64,000 nucleotides of DNA from an uncultured Myxococcales bacterium (GCA_903842345.1 CAIMLR010000023.1:124001-188000); one strand, 5' to 3'. Shown: positions 12,501 through 20,874, counted from the stretch's first letter. Numbers and translations are program-made. The notes: generated by a model not told the origin, from the sequence alone.

Positions 12501-12969
12501 GGGCGGCTCGCAGCCGTCCTCCACGCCGGGTTGGAACCAGGTCTGCTGCGCGCAGCAGGACTTCAACTGGTTCACGTACTTCAAGGACTGGCGCCCGGGC
12601 AATGGCACTGGCCACTACGAGGAATACGGCGAATGCCCGTGCTCCACGGGTGACACGTTCCAGGGCGACCCGGGCTACAGCAACGTCGGCGGCCTCTCGT
12701 ACGCCAGCGAATGGGGTTCGTACGGTTCGCGCCGCGGTCCGTGGAGCGGTTGGAGCCAGTATCTGGACCCGACGAGCAACTGGGGCGCGCCGATTCCCGG
12801 CGGCTGGGACTACACCAAGTGCATCGACGACAGCGCCCAGTACTACGTGCACATCTACCGGACCTCCGGCGTCCTGTGCGCGCAGTACCACTTGGAAATC
12901 TCCAACGGCGTCTACAACGCCACGGGCGGCGGCGGCGGCTGGGGCCAGACAATCGGCAAGAACTGGTAA
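580..12969 (+). CDS. Giant MopE-like Cys/Asp repeat lipoprotein with embedded lectin domain
   Basis: This encodes 4129 residues. The start at 580 is chosen because AGGAGG (568-573) lies six bases upstream; an upstream in-frame ATG at 553 has no such site. A signal peptide ends at a plausible lipid-modified Cys27 (MWAC, an imperfect lipobox). Domains in order: Cys-rich units of CDDGNxCTxDxC type (about residues 205-1040); a beta-sandwich like choice-of-anchor domains inserted at about 580-737; a MAM-like domain (1050-1210); a cadherin/Ig-like domain (1218-1314); a glutamine-amidotransferase-fold-like stretch (1315-1537); then 32 MopE-type units with cores such as CDGVDNNCDG (about 1694-3810), each carrying DxDxDG-like acidic loops. 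A SUEL-type galactose/rhamnose-binding lectin module interrupts the repeats at about 1962-2062. The C-terminus (about 3830-4129) is unique, Gly/Trp-rich and lacks a MYXO-CTERM anchor. Probably a secreted, disulfide- and Ca-stabilised surface adhesin or matrix protein; the role is inferred. Confidence 0.9.
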   Translation: MRNQHVGRAPRVALFAVLLVSLSMWACQDPQQEAPKDATGDFALGVDGEFGVETFALSGGNPTATFLLPTTTGNIYYLGTGGTNTIPGSPCQAGLCATTGTACTVATDCSPFIQLSVSNFPLGVGQGEIHCRVNGGATVYNSNPTALPEAFVPGKPDMVLISNIGYTQGLYTLECVLADSTGTELTNPEARTKRPVQLISDPLDPGSPKCKTDAECDDGNLCSAEICIAGKCQYQAMANCCTDDWFCAPGESCLNPNSPNSKCSACLVQGDCEDGVSCTVDACDLTGAKGKCTHTLPTDTCCVGFAKCDDGKPCTIDSCDLASSTCIHNQPAGACCQDSECPSTDPCKIGGCIGLQCRFAINGDRQDCCSDTYNNSCDDKNICTIDSCGNAQTGGWTQCKHDPNPAFPPGTCCQINPDCADADGCTQDICVNNQCQHPPVIECCASIADCNDGNICTVDTCPLNAGETSGSCVHSKTAECCNVKNDCNDGKFCTTDNCNVAQHQCLHMQTDPLCCDQDSQCTDGKLCTADLCINHGCLYPVDGNKPNCCEPGNTTCDDKDLCTIDSCKIQTACGGVGAESGDLAITGAMNFISPIGNTYQAQSFVATQSGVLTHVDLYLNTNTAIGAVVEVSLYDASPSAGGKLLGAMATQILPPSTGTFQKISVTTVGTPIVAAGTTYFLIFHANNAAITAEAYDANVTDVYPGGSSWSPGYDPTTTWTNTTADFHIATYVAPQQPACDADNNTCVHVPNGVNGCCNTPTDCDDQDCHTLDVCGSNAQCIHKPNPYTCATALDCDDGNGCTIDACDLTTGCGVCTHSAAEGCCTGDAQCDDKLVCTANKCVNNQCTFPAVPSCCTSDADALTICDDGDSCTIDYCASNQCHHTAPKNGCCKSNADCFDGNKCTADICDTTQPVGDHYTCIYTVADPNCTECTVESAVGGIDCQDNNLCTADYCDAANHCHNSAIKDCCIDKFDCDDHNDCTADYCTEQHSCIHSETQAGILLCCKPESQDVDCAYLNTECQKGVCVDSGKGNGSTACAPQDQDICTVNIGYCQSFETNTTLHGMGWNPMFADNSSTTNWSVQHTGSLGPDGYANFSWTPTKTNYGTCLQSPIIQAAGAKKITMQYDRAFEWNSNSTQITILGSLDGANADWATAQVIDSVVATNNIGPETLDVTLPTTLTGSNGLRLAFCMQGASTFDVTSFSLDNVCIVKGSKPSMVKCPVNQVVPFQNKKTIPLKAKDPDADAILSFQMVEGPSFITLSSALYFWIDKSWNSTMTINPLTTADIGTHTVKIKVTDGALYSICTFNVTVTYNGGYLVLRPTQVPTAMGDAIVAGLHAAAPTKVVQHIDDIGLYPDFAQFEAVFLVLGVYPDNFQLDDVSAAKFQTYLAGGGRLYMEGGDTWAYDTPTVLHGSFKVNGLADSVNEGIAPDLLGRSIYKDLSKLVNGVPYTYNFGFSFSDAFNNNNDSISAKDEIHRTQNMLMSNGTNDKPWVQVGHDDDAGFRTVASSIPFAGVMPGALSNDPPSAMMARILNFFNNGFIDCLGDADCDDTDDCTVDTCSKGECLYQNTCTCKSNQLLACGDTITVVTGGTGSTSSVKQYGCDTKLFYGKEMGYTFSSTTSRPATLTVSGATNPDARVFVTRTAVDVCAPLQCIAETGNGTKNFAAAANEVYYIMVDTPTVTATQLTLTVTCGAPEICNDGVDNNGNGLVDCQDLASCCGDAACGEVCDGVDNNCDGKIDEGCDDDGDGYCDVAMTVVGNPPICSAGIGDCNDTVGTIHPGQPDLCGNLKDDNCDGQTDEENSTGCTNYWVDSDKDTFGGGNPKCLCLPSANYLVTKGGDCDDNNKKVNPSLIEICGNNIDDNCNGTQNDQNAQGCTDFYLDLDGDGSGANSIGNTGKQCLCVAAGNFSASAPGDCNDADAFVHPGATEICNNVDDNCNGLLDEGCDDDVDGYCDATMGYVSIGVTSKQCGQGPEGSIVSLQCEAGRTITAVDFASFGNPTGMCGTYKAGTCSGGSALQAIKTACLGKSNCSLTVASSLLGDGCSGQAKTLDVQVTCMGSGGSAPGVCPGGPGDTNDNDPTINPAGQELCDNIDNNSNGQVDEGCDDDGDHFCDSSMIVLGAPLVCPAGGGDCNDTSAIINPGVQEDCFTADDDDCDGNLNNQDALNCTVFFSDADNDGYGTKSFKCFCNAVSLFKAKKTADCADNNSLINPGVAESCNGIDDDCDGVVDNGCDGDGDGYCATGKTITAGTSACPNGGGDCDDANFNVNPGKIEICGDGIDNNCNGSQNDSGALLCQTYYADVDQDGYGTASSKCQCAPSGNFTASVNGDCNDAADTVNPAAAEICDGIDNNCTAGTDESCDKDLDGYCDASKTLVGTPAICPNGGADCNDNNGAIHPNLLQEVCDNVDDDCDGVVDNGCDKDGDGYCDATYAIIAPTPAVCSKGVNDCDDYDNTVNPGAPEICGNTKDDNCNGSQNDIGATNCTNFYQDADSDGYGLNASKCLCTAAGAYKATTGDDCDDTQASIHPNQAEDCATPADDNCNLDTNDVNATGCTVFALDADSDGYGLTGLTKCYCVGANKYTALPSAGADCNDNLATVHPGQAEKCNDIDDNCVSGVDEGCNDDGDLFCDSSMTTVGFPNICAAGGNDCNDTNAAINPGQAELCDGVDNNCSSTTDEGCDDDKDFYCDANMVMVGTPPICTLGGNDCNDTNKNINPGQQEQCATTWDDNCDGSNNDINANGCTAYGVDMDGDTYSDKNKPTTCYCVSTGTNTGTNPGDCDDLNNLVHPGLIEICDGKDNNCNGTIDEGCDDDGDHWCDSTMTTIGKPPICTFGGGDCNDSLASINPGVNENCATGADDNCSGGINDNGATGCTTFYLDNDGDLYGVSVSQCTCTAAGKYVINTGTGGLLGDCDDTNAAVNPGKTEVCGDNVDNNCNGTQNDVNATGCALFYVDADKDGYGPSSGGSACQCFAQGTYVSSLSGDCNDANASVNPGQVEKCDNLDNNCATGTDEGCDDDGDKFCDANMIVVGATGTITACTFGAGDCDDTLNTVYPGRAEICDNVDQNCNGVKDEGCDDDKDSYCDKTMTVIYASNTVCPLTTGVGTLDCDDTTASVNPAKVEICDGLDNNCNGLTDENCDKDGDKYCDSAMQTVGKPAACIFGGGDCNDTIATGAAINPGAAELCDGIDNNCVGGIDETCKDTDGDHYCVGVVVGTPAACSAGGGDCDDSNANVHPGQPENCSTQYDDNCDGVINPTTNLILSTRFYTDADADGYGTGAGQTSCYQTGTFTSLVNTDCDDTKAAVNPSALEVCDGIDNDCKNGADGGCDDDLDGYCDAAMLMTSTALCTNSPKPAVGVTKAGDDCADAGTVNGVVSNLLNPGKPELCNNADDNCSGKIDEGCDDDKDGYCDSSMTVSLGSPAVCPATVSAGAGNDCNDLDALINPGVKENCTTAYDDNCDGSLNAANANGCTTFYLDADGDGFGITGSTACQCVASASTPFYRATVGGDCNDASNTVFPGATEICDNKDNNCDAFLQVDEGCDVDKDGYCALGKTVTVNTVCPNQATGIGTDCDDTNKLINPGATEICDNQDNNCVSGTDEACNADGDAYCSSAKVTVGTPTVCSSGGGDCNDANVNINPGKPEVCNGLDDNCNGLTDDSPTNGTLFYFDGDQDGEPINSNKSLCAASGFWSYSVAVKGAPSVYDCDDNGLACGANCNHTLTENRCDGYDNNCNATVDEGCNGDADGYCTSALTTVKNATTGLWPAICTSGGGDCNDGNSGIKPNATELCNNVDDNCNGQTDEQASASCANLFPNATGVCSVGACVQATCKTGYVDTNLSLAGCDCYAVDQYENAQSPTYLNNDSCGGASTNLGTLYDGTTGNNTLNSGTLISITGIVADTNDHDWFTFYGQDYGDGNGGCDHYNVRAVFSPAVSGVVFDIYRGGCPPSATPPAGSAAFQSAPGWPNGAGGASGGSQPSSTPGWNQVCCAQQDFNWFTYFKDWRPGNGTGHYEEYGECPCSTGDTFQGDPGYSNVGGLSYASEWGSYGSRRGPWSGWSQYLDPTSNWGAPIPGGWDYTKCIDDSAQYYVHIYRTSGVLCAQYHLEISNGVYNATGGGGGWGQTIGKNW

Positions 12970-12996
12970 TTCAGTTCTAGCTTGAGCATGATGCGG

Positions 12997-13037
12997 CGGC
13001 CTGTCAGGACAAACCTGGCAGGCCGTTCGCGCTTTTG
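12997..13037 (+). terminator. Hairpin downstream of giant gene
   Basis: A 12-bp stem with one G-U pair (12997-13008 with 13014-13025, loop acaaa) begins 28 bases after the stop codon. It is followed by ttcgcgctttt, a weak T-tract. It probably ends the giant transcript before the tRNA gene. Confidence 0.6.
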
Positions 13038-13072
13038 GCGCAGCGCGCTGGCGCTGCGTCGAGGGAGCGGTC

Positions 13073-13156
13073 ACCGGGATGGCGGAATCGGTAGACGCAG
13101 GGGACTTAAACTCCCCAGGGCGCAAGCTCGTACGGGTTCAAGTCCCGTTCCCGGTA
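13073..13156 (+). tRNA. tRNA-Leu(UAA)
   Basis: An 84-nt class II tRNA. The acceptor stem accggga/tcccggt (13073-13079 with 13149-13155) is perfect. A long variable arm is present, the T arm is gggttcaagtccc, and the anticodon TAA is at 13107-13109. The discriminator is A and CCA is not encoded. It lies between the giant gene's hairpin and a membrane-protein gene. Confidence 0.95.
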
Positions 13157-13185
13157 CCTGGTTCAAGCATGACGTCCGAGGCCAC

Positions 13186-13641
13186 GTGAACGCCTTCCTC
13201 ACCCCGCAGCAACGCTTTGGCATCGTGTGCGCGCTGGCGTATGTCGCGCTGGCGTGGGCGGTGCGGGTGGACACCCGGTTCGGGCAGTTGAACGCGTCGC
13301 TCGTCTACCCGTTGGACACGTTTTCGATGTACTCGGAGATGCCGCAACCTGGCCAGACGGGGTTGCTGCTGCTGGATGCGGGCGGAGGCGTACACCGGAT
13401 CGGCGATTTTGGCAGTTTCGCCTGCGACGCGCCCGTCCGTGGGCCTTACGACAACTGTCCTCCACTCGGGCTGCGGCACAAGACCGATGAGCTGCTGCGG
13501 CGCATTGAGCTCCACCGCATGCCGGACCGCGCGCAGGGGGAGCCGATGGCGCTCGTCGCCCGCACGTGGCGTCTGCGGCCGGGCGAGGTGCCGGTGCTGA
13601 GCGACGACTGCCGTATCGCCCGTTGCGCGGTCCTGCGATGA
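13186..13641 (+). CDS. Small membrane-anchored protein, HTTM partner
   Basis: A 151-residue protein of unknown function. The start is taken as GTG at 13186 with GAGG about seven bases upstream; the longer open frame would run through the tRNA. One N-terminal membrane helix (about residues 10-28) is followed by the motif PLDTFSMYSEM and a soluble domain with four Cys. Its stop overlaps the start of the next gene (ATGA), so the two are translationally coupled. Small partners with a P-x-D-x-x-x-MYS element beside HTTM-type membrane proteins are familiar to me, but I cannot name a function. Confidence 0.7.
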   Translation: MNAFLTPQQRFGIVCALAYVALAWAVRVDTRFGQLNASLVYPLDTFSMYSEMPQPGQTGLLLLDAGGGVHRIGDFGSFACDAPVRGPYDNCPPLGLRHKTDELLRRIELHRMPDRAQGEPMALVARTWRLRPGEVPVLSDDCRIARCAVLR

Positions 13642-14552
13642 TCGATTCGCACCCGCAGCGTTGGGCCGCGCCTCCGTCGTTACGGCGTCTGCTCGCCGCG
13701 CTTGTCGGGTTGGATCTCCTGTCGCTCTTTTGGTTCATCGGGACTGCGGCCCAACATGCCCGCGGGGCGTCGCCGTTGGCGGTTGCCCTTGCGCACCCTT
13801 GGACGCGCGGTGTCCTCGTTGGCTGTGGCGTGCTCGCCGCCCTTCGCTTCGCCGGCGCGGCTGACCGTTGGCGCGCTGGCAGCGTCGCGCTCCTCCTGCT
13901 TGGGGCGTTGACAACGCTCCACGCCGACCTCGCTGGGGGCCCAGCGCGCAATCTCTATTTCAGCGGCGTGTGCCTGCTCGGCTGGCTGTGTGGCCTCGCG
14001 TGGCGCCGCGGTGATGAGGGCTTCGCGCGCACAGGCACCATTGCCCTCCTCGGCGCCGCGTACTTCAGCGCGGGCTTGAGCAAGCTCGCCTACAGTGGCT
14101 TGCCGTGGCTGTCGGGCGTCCAGATTCAGGCCATCATTCTCTCCCAGGATGGCCTGGCGCCTGGTGACGTCGTCGCGCCCCTCCGCGCGTGGGTCGCCCT
14201 GTCGCCGGCCGTTGTCCGCGGCCTCGCCGTGCTGACCGTCGGCTTTGAACTCGCGGGGCCGCTGATGCTGTTTGGCGCGCGTCTCCGTCAGGCCGTGGCC
14301 TTCGGTCTGATCGCGATGCACGTCTGCATTCTGCTGCTGGGTGGGATCCCCTATCTCGGGTCGATGGTCCTCCTGGCCGCGGTTGCGCTGCAGGCCGACC
14401 CGCCGACGCCGCCTGACCCTGCGCCTACGCCAATTGCCGTCTGGCGTTTTGCCGGGCTTGTCCTCGTGCTGGCGCTGCTCGCGGGCCTCGCGGTGAACCA
14501 CCAGGTTGCAGCGGTTGTCAGCGCGCCGCCCGACTACGGCTCGTTGCGCTGA
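13638..14552 (+). CDS. HTTM-type (gamma-carboxylase-like) multi-pass membrane protein
   Basis: A 304-residue protein with about eight hydrophobic helices. The segment AAYFSAGLSKLAYSGLPWL matches the pattern of HTTM proteins, the membrane family related to vitamin K-dependent gamma-glutamyl carboxylase. The start at 13638 overlaps the upstream stop in ATGA. It may modify or sense a quinone-linked substrate with its small upstream partner. Catalytic residues of true carboxylases cannot be confirmed by eye, so family membership is the safe statement. Confidence 0.75.
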   Translation: MIDSHPQRWAAPPSLRRLLAALVGLDLLSLFWFIGTAAQHARGASPLAVALAHPWTRGVLVGCGVLAALRFAGAADRWRAGSVALLLLGALTTLHADLAGGPARNLYFSGVCLLGWLCGLAWRRGDEGFARTGTIALLGAAYFSAGLSKLAYSGLPWLSGVQIQAIILSQDGLAPGDVVAPLRAWVALSPAVVRGLAVLTVGFELAGPLMLFGARLRQAVAFGLIAMHVCILLLGGIPYLGSMVLLAAVALQADPPTPPDPAPTPIAVWRFAGLVLVLALLAGLAVNHQVAAVVSAPPDYGSLR

Positions 14553-14620
14553 CTCGGCCGTGCGTTGACCGCACCGACTCCGGTCGGCACACTCGGCGGG
14601 TCTTGTGTGCAAGGGGTCCC

Positions 14621-15217
14621 ATGTCGTTTCGCCACCTTCGCGCCGCGCTGCTCGCGCTGCTCCTGACTTGCCCCGCTGCGCCCGTGTGCGCGGAGGAGCC
14701 CGCCGATCGCCTCGCGCGCCTGCGCACGGCGCTGGACGCCGACGAAACCCACGTCCGGATTTGGTGGTATGGCTGGGCCGGCCTCTTTGCCGGCTCGGGC
14801 GGCGTGCAAACCGGCTTGGCGGTATTGGCGAGCGATCCGGGCTTTCGCGGCGATTCGCAAGTGGGCGCTACGACGTCCTGGCTCGCGGTCGCCGGCATGG
14901 CGCTGACGCCGGTCAAGCCACTGCAGCGCTGGGAGTCGCTGCTCGATGCGCCCGTGGAGATCCAGCTGCGCATGGCGGAAGCCGAGTTGCGCGCCCGCGC
15001 CAGCCGCGAACGTCAGGTGGGCGGCTGGTTGGATCACACGCTGTCCGCGGTTGTCGCACTGGGCGCGGGCAGCTACTTGTGGCTGCACGAAAAGCGTCCG
15101 AGCTCGGCCATCCTGATGGGGATTACCGATCTGGTCATCGGCGAACTGCAGCTGTGGACCGTGCCGCATACCGCGGTGCACGCCGTGGAAGCGTTGGACG
15201 CCGAAACGCGGCCTTGA
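14621..15217 (+). CDS. Secreted/periplasmic protein of unknown function
   Basis: A 198-residue protein starting at 14621, where AAGGGG lies about five bases upstream; an upstream in-frame ATG at 14603 lacks this. A signal peptide is evident, with a hydrophobic core LLALLLTC and likely cleavage near VCA-EE. The mature part is helical, with two moderately hydrophobic stretches (about 55-70 and 140-175) that could be membrane helices. I recognise no family. The stop lies three bases from the convergent end of acetyl-CoA synthetase. Confidence 0.7.
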   Translation: MSFRHLRAALLALLLTCPAAPVCAEEPADRLARLRTALDADETHVRIWWYGWAGLFAGSGGVQTGLAVLASDPGFRGDSQVGATTSWLAVAGMALTPVKPLQRWESLLDAPVEIQLRMAEAELRARASRERQVGGWLDHTLSAVVALGAGSYLWLHEKRPSSAILMGITDLVIGELQLWTVPHTAVHAVEALDAETRP

Positions 15218-15220
15218 CCT

Positions 15221-17200
<1,980 letters not shown>

Positions 17201-17222
17201 GTGGCCCTCCCCCGAAGGCGTT

Positions 17223-18605
17223 CTACTGCCGGTGTTTCTTCATCGCCTTCCCGTACTTGGCGTTCACTTCCGGCTTCGCAAAGTCCGTCGCGATGGCCAT
17301 CAGGTACAGGTTCTGGCACTTCACCCAATCCTTGGCGAGGCACGCTGCATCGCCGTCCATTTCCAGCAAACCGGCGATGGCTTCCAGCGCTGTGTTGGCA
17401 TCGCGGCGGTAGACAGAATCCTGGGAGATCGACTTGTTGGCCTGAATCGCCGCCTCGTAGTCGTGCTTGGCAAACGCCGCTTCTGCCTGCGTGAACTTGG
17501 CGCCGTTGCGTTTTTCGCGGTTGATGAGGTTCAGCGCTTCCGTCGGCCGCGGATGGATCGTGTCGATTTTCTTGGCTTTCTCAAACAGGTCCTGCGCCTC
17601 ATCCCACTGTCGCCGCGCCACGGCGTCCTGGCCGCGCGTCAGGTACGCGTCAAACTGGCCGCGGTCCAGCGTCGCCGCCTGTGCCGTGTCAGGCGCCATC
17701 GGCGTGGGCTTGTCCTGCGTCTGCTGCGTCGCCGCGCCCGGCCGGGACGCCATCCATTTGTCGTAGGCAATGCCCACGAGCACGATCAGGCACACGGCGG
17801 CCACGGCAATCACCGCGACGAGCGCAATCTGCGGCAGGACGGAGCGCGGTGGGGCCAGCAGCGCCGAGGGCGCACCAGAATCCGCCGCAGTCAGCGGATG
17901 CGCGGCAAGCGTGTTTCTCCGCGGTGTCGTCGGCGGCGGAATCAGCCGGCCACCGCGATCGCCACCGTCCAAATCATCGCTCGTCACGGCCGGCAAGCCC
18001 TCAATCTGGAAAGTGAAGGCCACCGTGCCAAACCGCAGGCGGTCGCCGTGCGCCAGTTCCTGGTTCTCCACGCGGCGATCATTGACGAAGGTGCCGTTGG
18101 AGCTGCGCAAGTCCTCAACCGTGATGCGGCCATCGGGCAACCGGGAGACCTTGGCGTGGATGCGGGACACCGAGACGTCGTGCAGCACGATGCCGCAGTC
18201 CTTGCCGCGGCCGACGAGCACGGTGGCCTGCGCCAAGTCCGTGGGCACGCCGATGCTGCCGGGTACGGGCAAGAGCCGCGCGTAGACGACCGAGCTGGCG
18301 GAGCGCGGCTGCGACGCGCCTTCCAAATGCAGAAAGAAGTCGCCGATGCGGAGCTGCGCCGACTTGGGCAGTTCGGACGTGTTGTAGATCCGTTTGCCGT
18401 TCAGCCAGATGCCGTTGGCGGCTTTCAGATCTTCCACGAAGCATTTGCCGTCGCGGGTGAAGAGCCGCGCGTGGCGCCGTGAGACGTTGTCCGACTGCAG
18501 GACGATGTCCGCCTGATGGCTGCGGCCAACGATGAATTCGCCGTCCTCAAACGAGTATTCGTCGACGACGACGCCCTGCTTGTCTTCAATGATGAGCGTG
18601 AACAC
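17223..18605 (-). CDS. Double FHA-domain membrane protein with C-terminal helical repeats
   Basis: 460 residues. Two N-terminal forkhead-associated domains are visible: FHA1 at about 20-90 ([14 protein letters not shown]) and FHA2 at about 130-210 ([19 protein letters not shown]). FHA domains bind phosphothreonine peptides, and both carry the conserved Gly-Arg, Ser-Arg-x-His and Asn-Gly elements. A Pro-rich linker leads to one membrane helix (about 257-279), then a TPR-like helical tail (about 300-455). The expected topology is a cytoplasmic phosphopeptide-reading head and an exported tail. It is 41 bases downstream of the FHA/ATPase-like gene and probably forms a unit with it. No Ser/Thr kinase is encoded in the window. 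Confidence 0.85.
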   Translation of the reverse strand: MFTLIIEDKQGVVVDEYSFEDGEFIVGRSHQADIVLQSDNVSRRHARLFTRDGKCFVEDLKAANGIWLNGKRIYNTSELPKSAQLRIGDFFLHLEGASQPRSASSVVYARLLPVPGSIGVPTDLAQATVLVGRGKDCGIVLHDVSVSRIHAKVSRLPDGRITVEDLRSSNGTFVNDRRVENQELAHGDRLRFGTVAFTFQIEGLPAVTSDDLDGGDRGGRLIPPPTTPRRNTLAAHPLTAADSGAPSALLAPPRSVLPQIALVAVIAVAAVCLIVLVGIAYDKWMASRPGAATQQTQDKPTPMAPDTAQAATLDRGQFDAYLTRGQDAVARRQWDEAQDLFEKAKKIDTIHPRPTEALNLINREKRNGAKFTQAEAAFAKHDYEAAIQANKSISQDSVYRRDANTALEAIAGLLEMDGDAACLAKDWVKCQNLYLMAIATDFAKPEVNAKYGKAMKKHRQ

Positions 18606-18646
18606 GTCTCACCTCATCCGTGACGGTTCGCGGCGCGGTCGGTGGT

Positions 18647-20674
18647 TCAAGATTGCGCCGGACGCAGGTCTTCAGGCAGGTCTTCCCAGGCGATCTGCGT
18701 CAGATCAAGCTGATCCGTGCCGTAACCGACGAGCTCCACACGGTCCAGGACGGGCTTGCCCTCCAGCCACGAGAAGGAGGCGACGCCTTCAAAGGCTCCG
18801 GCGATGCGCGCCGCACCCACGTCCGACGACACGCCCGGATGGCGCACGCACAACGCGTTGACCGCGTGGCGCAGGAAACCGGACGAGCGCGGGCCAATGT
18901 AGAACGTCGCGATCCACGGCGGCAGGCCTTCGTCGGTGGCGGCGCTGACGAGCGCGGCGAAATCGACGCCCGCGCCTTCGCCAATCAGCAGCCAATCCGG
19001 CACCAGCTTGCGCGCGATGTCGAGGATCGGCGTCTGGCTCTCGTGCGCGGCGGCGTCCAGGCGGATCACGTGCTCGTGCGGCAGGCGCAGGCGACGGCCG
19101 TCTTCACAGACCACGAGCCGGGCTTCCTTGCCGATCAGCAACGCCAGCGCGTTCATCACCGTGCGGCGACCTGCGTGCGGCCAACCGCAAATGGCGATCG
19201 AGCGCTGCGAACGCACGAGGTACTTGAGGCAAGCGGCGGCGTGCGGGGTGATGTTGCCGCGCTCGACCAGCTCGTCAATCGTCGGCGAATGCACGCGCGG
19301 TTTGCGCAGCAGCACCGTGGGACCGGTCGGGCACAGCGGCGGCCACACGATGCGCACCGTCGTGCCGTCCACCAGCGTGCCTTCCACGTGCTGGTCGCCC
19401 GGCGCGCGCACAAGCCCGGTCGCCCGCACGAGGCGATCGACCGCCGCGGCCAGAGCCGGCTGGCAGGAAAAACGCTCCGCAACCGCCTCACGCTGGCCAT
19501 TGCGGAACACAAAGAGCTGCGACGCGTGATTGACCTCAATCGACTGGACGCTCGGATCGTCGAGGATCGGCTCCAGCGGGCCCAGGCCTGCGAGTTCGTA
19601 GATCAGGTCGCGCTTCATCTGCGCGATGTCCATGTCGCCCGCCAACTCGCCGCGCCGTTCGGCGGCATCGACGAACGCCACGACGCGATCTTCCATCTCA
19701 GCCCATTCCGTGTCCGACATCGCCGACGCGTCCTGCGGAATCGCGGGGCGCAGGTCGCGCAGCGCGGCGCGGTAAAGCGCGGCCAGGTCGTCGAAATACT
19801 GCGGATCACTCTGTGCGGGCGCCATGGGCGTCGCGGGCGACGTGGGGCTGCGCGAGCCCAGCTCAAACGCCGGCAGCGGCACAACGGAACCGGTCATGCG
19901 CGGCAGCGGACCCAGCGGTGGGATGACGGTGCGACGCGCCACTTCCGCGATGGTCGGCATCGGCGAGGCTTGCTTCTGCGCGGTCGCCTTGCGGGCGGAT
20001 TCCTTCGGCTGCGGCGCCGGGACGATCGGCGCGAGCGCCTCCATCATCCAATCGTCGGGAATCGGCGGCGCGTCCTGGGCGTCGCCTGTGCCGGTGGCAT
20101 CCAGGCTGTTGAGAATCGCCGCCATTTCCGGCGAGCCCACCAGCGTCGCATTCGCCATCGGCTCGTGGCTGGCATCGGCAAGCGCCGCAGCCAGCAGATC
20201 GCTGTCGCCCAGGTCAAAACGCGTGGCACCCACTTCTTCTGACTCTGCGCCACCCGAGCGCGCACGGCGGCCGCGCGCTTCTTCCGGCGCACCGCCTTCT
20301 TCGCCGATGGCGGCGGGCTCCATGGACGTGTTGGTAATCGGCTGGTCCTGCGGCAGTTCTGGCGCGGATGACAAATCGGCGTTCGAAAGGTCGACGAAAT
20401 TCATGACGAAATCGCCCAAGTAGACTTTGTCGTCGGCGCCAATTTCCACGGCGCCCGTGATGCGATGGCCGTTGACGTAGGTGCCGTTGGTGGAGCCGAA
20501 GTCTTCAATCACAAAACGCGGACCGTTGACCCGCACCAAAGCGTGGCGCTTTGAGATGTTTTGCTTGGGCAAAATGACGTCATTGCCCTTGACGCGGCCG
20601 ATCAGAACTTCCGGTTTGTCGAAGTGGAAGGTGTACACCTGACCGCTTCGTTCTCGAATCGTAATGGCGAACAT
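18647..20674 (-). CDS. FHA domain fused to degenerate CpaF/VirB11-type secretion ATPase
   Basis: 675 residues. An N-terminal FHA domain (about 5-92; IGRVKGND, SKRHALV, GSTNGTYVNG) is followed by a low-complexity linker to about 290 and a C-terminal CpaF/VirB11-type domain (about 340-620). The N-terminal ATPase subdomain is well kept: a segment like IYELAGLGPLEPIL, then EGTLVDGTTVRIVWPPL and LLRKP. The Walker A loop reads GWPHAGRRT (497-505), so the P-loop Gly, Lys and Thr expected by alignment with GxxGxGKT are His500, Arg503 and Arg504. The usual TTIHA element is replaced by ATFYI. It therefore looks like a non-hydrolysing pseudo-ATPase. No other Tad or type IV secretion genes are nearby. 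The start is the first ATG of the FHA domain. Confidence 0.85.
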   Translation of the reverse strand: MFAITIRERSGQVYTFHFDKPEVLIGRVKGNDVILPKQNISKRHALVRVNGPRFVIEDFGSTNGTYVNGHRITGAVEIGADDKVYLGDFVMNFVDLSNADLSSAPELPQDQPITNTSMEPAAIGEEGGAPEEARGRRARSGGAESEEVGATRFDLGDSDLLAAALADASHEPMANATLVGSPEMAAILNSLDATGTGDAQDAPPIPDDWMMEALAPIVPAPQPKESARKATAQKQASPMPTIAEVARRTVIPPLGPLPRMTGSVVPLPAFELGSRSPTSPATPMAPAQSDPQYFDDLAALYRAALRDLRPAIPQDASAMSDTEWAEMEDRVVAFVDAAERRGELAGDMDIAQMKRDLIYELAGLGPLEPILDDPSVQSIEVNHASQLFVFRNGQREAVAERFSCQPALAAAVDRLVRATGLVRAPGDQHVEGTLVDGTTVRIVWPPLCPTGPTVLLRKPRVHSPTIDELVERGNITPHAAACLKYLVRSQRSIAICGWPHAGRRTVMNALALLIGKEARLVVCEDGRRLRLPHEHVIRLDAAAHESQTPILDIARKLVPDWLLIGEGAGVDFAALVSAATDEGLPPWIATFYIGPRSSGFLRHAVNALCVRHPGVSSDVGAARIAGAFEGVASFSWLEGKPVLDRVELVGYGTDQLDLTQIAWEDLPEDLRPAQS

Positions 20675-20874
20675 GCCGGCTCCATTTCGTCTGTGTCGTA
20701 CCGTCTGGAAGTACTGTCTGCGTCGTCTCGGTCGCGGCTACTGGGCTGCACTGCCGCACTTCATCACAACCTGCCGCCGCGTGCGCCCATTGCGGCATCA
20801 CACGAGGCTCGCCGCCCGCAGAGCGGCTGCGCGCGGTTTCGGCGTGGCTATCGTCGTCAAGCGGCGGGGTTCCG
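20675..20874. other. Intergenic spacer
   Basis: Two hundred bases separate the thiazole/glycan operon from the FHA genes, both on the minus strand. It presumably holds the promoter for the FHA/ATPase-like gene reading left. I see no clear -35/-10, sigma-54 or terminator pattern. Confidence 0.4.

Noticed and set aside
580-12969. Copper-binding role by analogy with Methylococcus MopE
   Set aside because: Similarity is limited to the repeat unit. The copper site of MopE lies outside such repeats and was not seen.
18647-20674. Calling this a functional Tad/type IV pilus assembly ATPase
   Set aside because: The P-loop Lys and Thr are missing and no other secretion-system genes are nearby.
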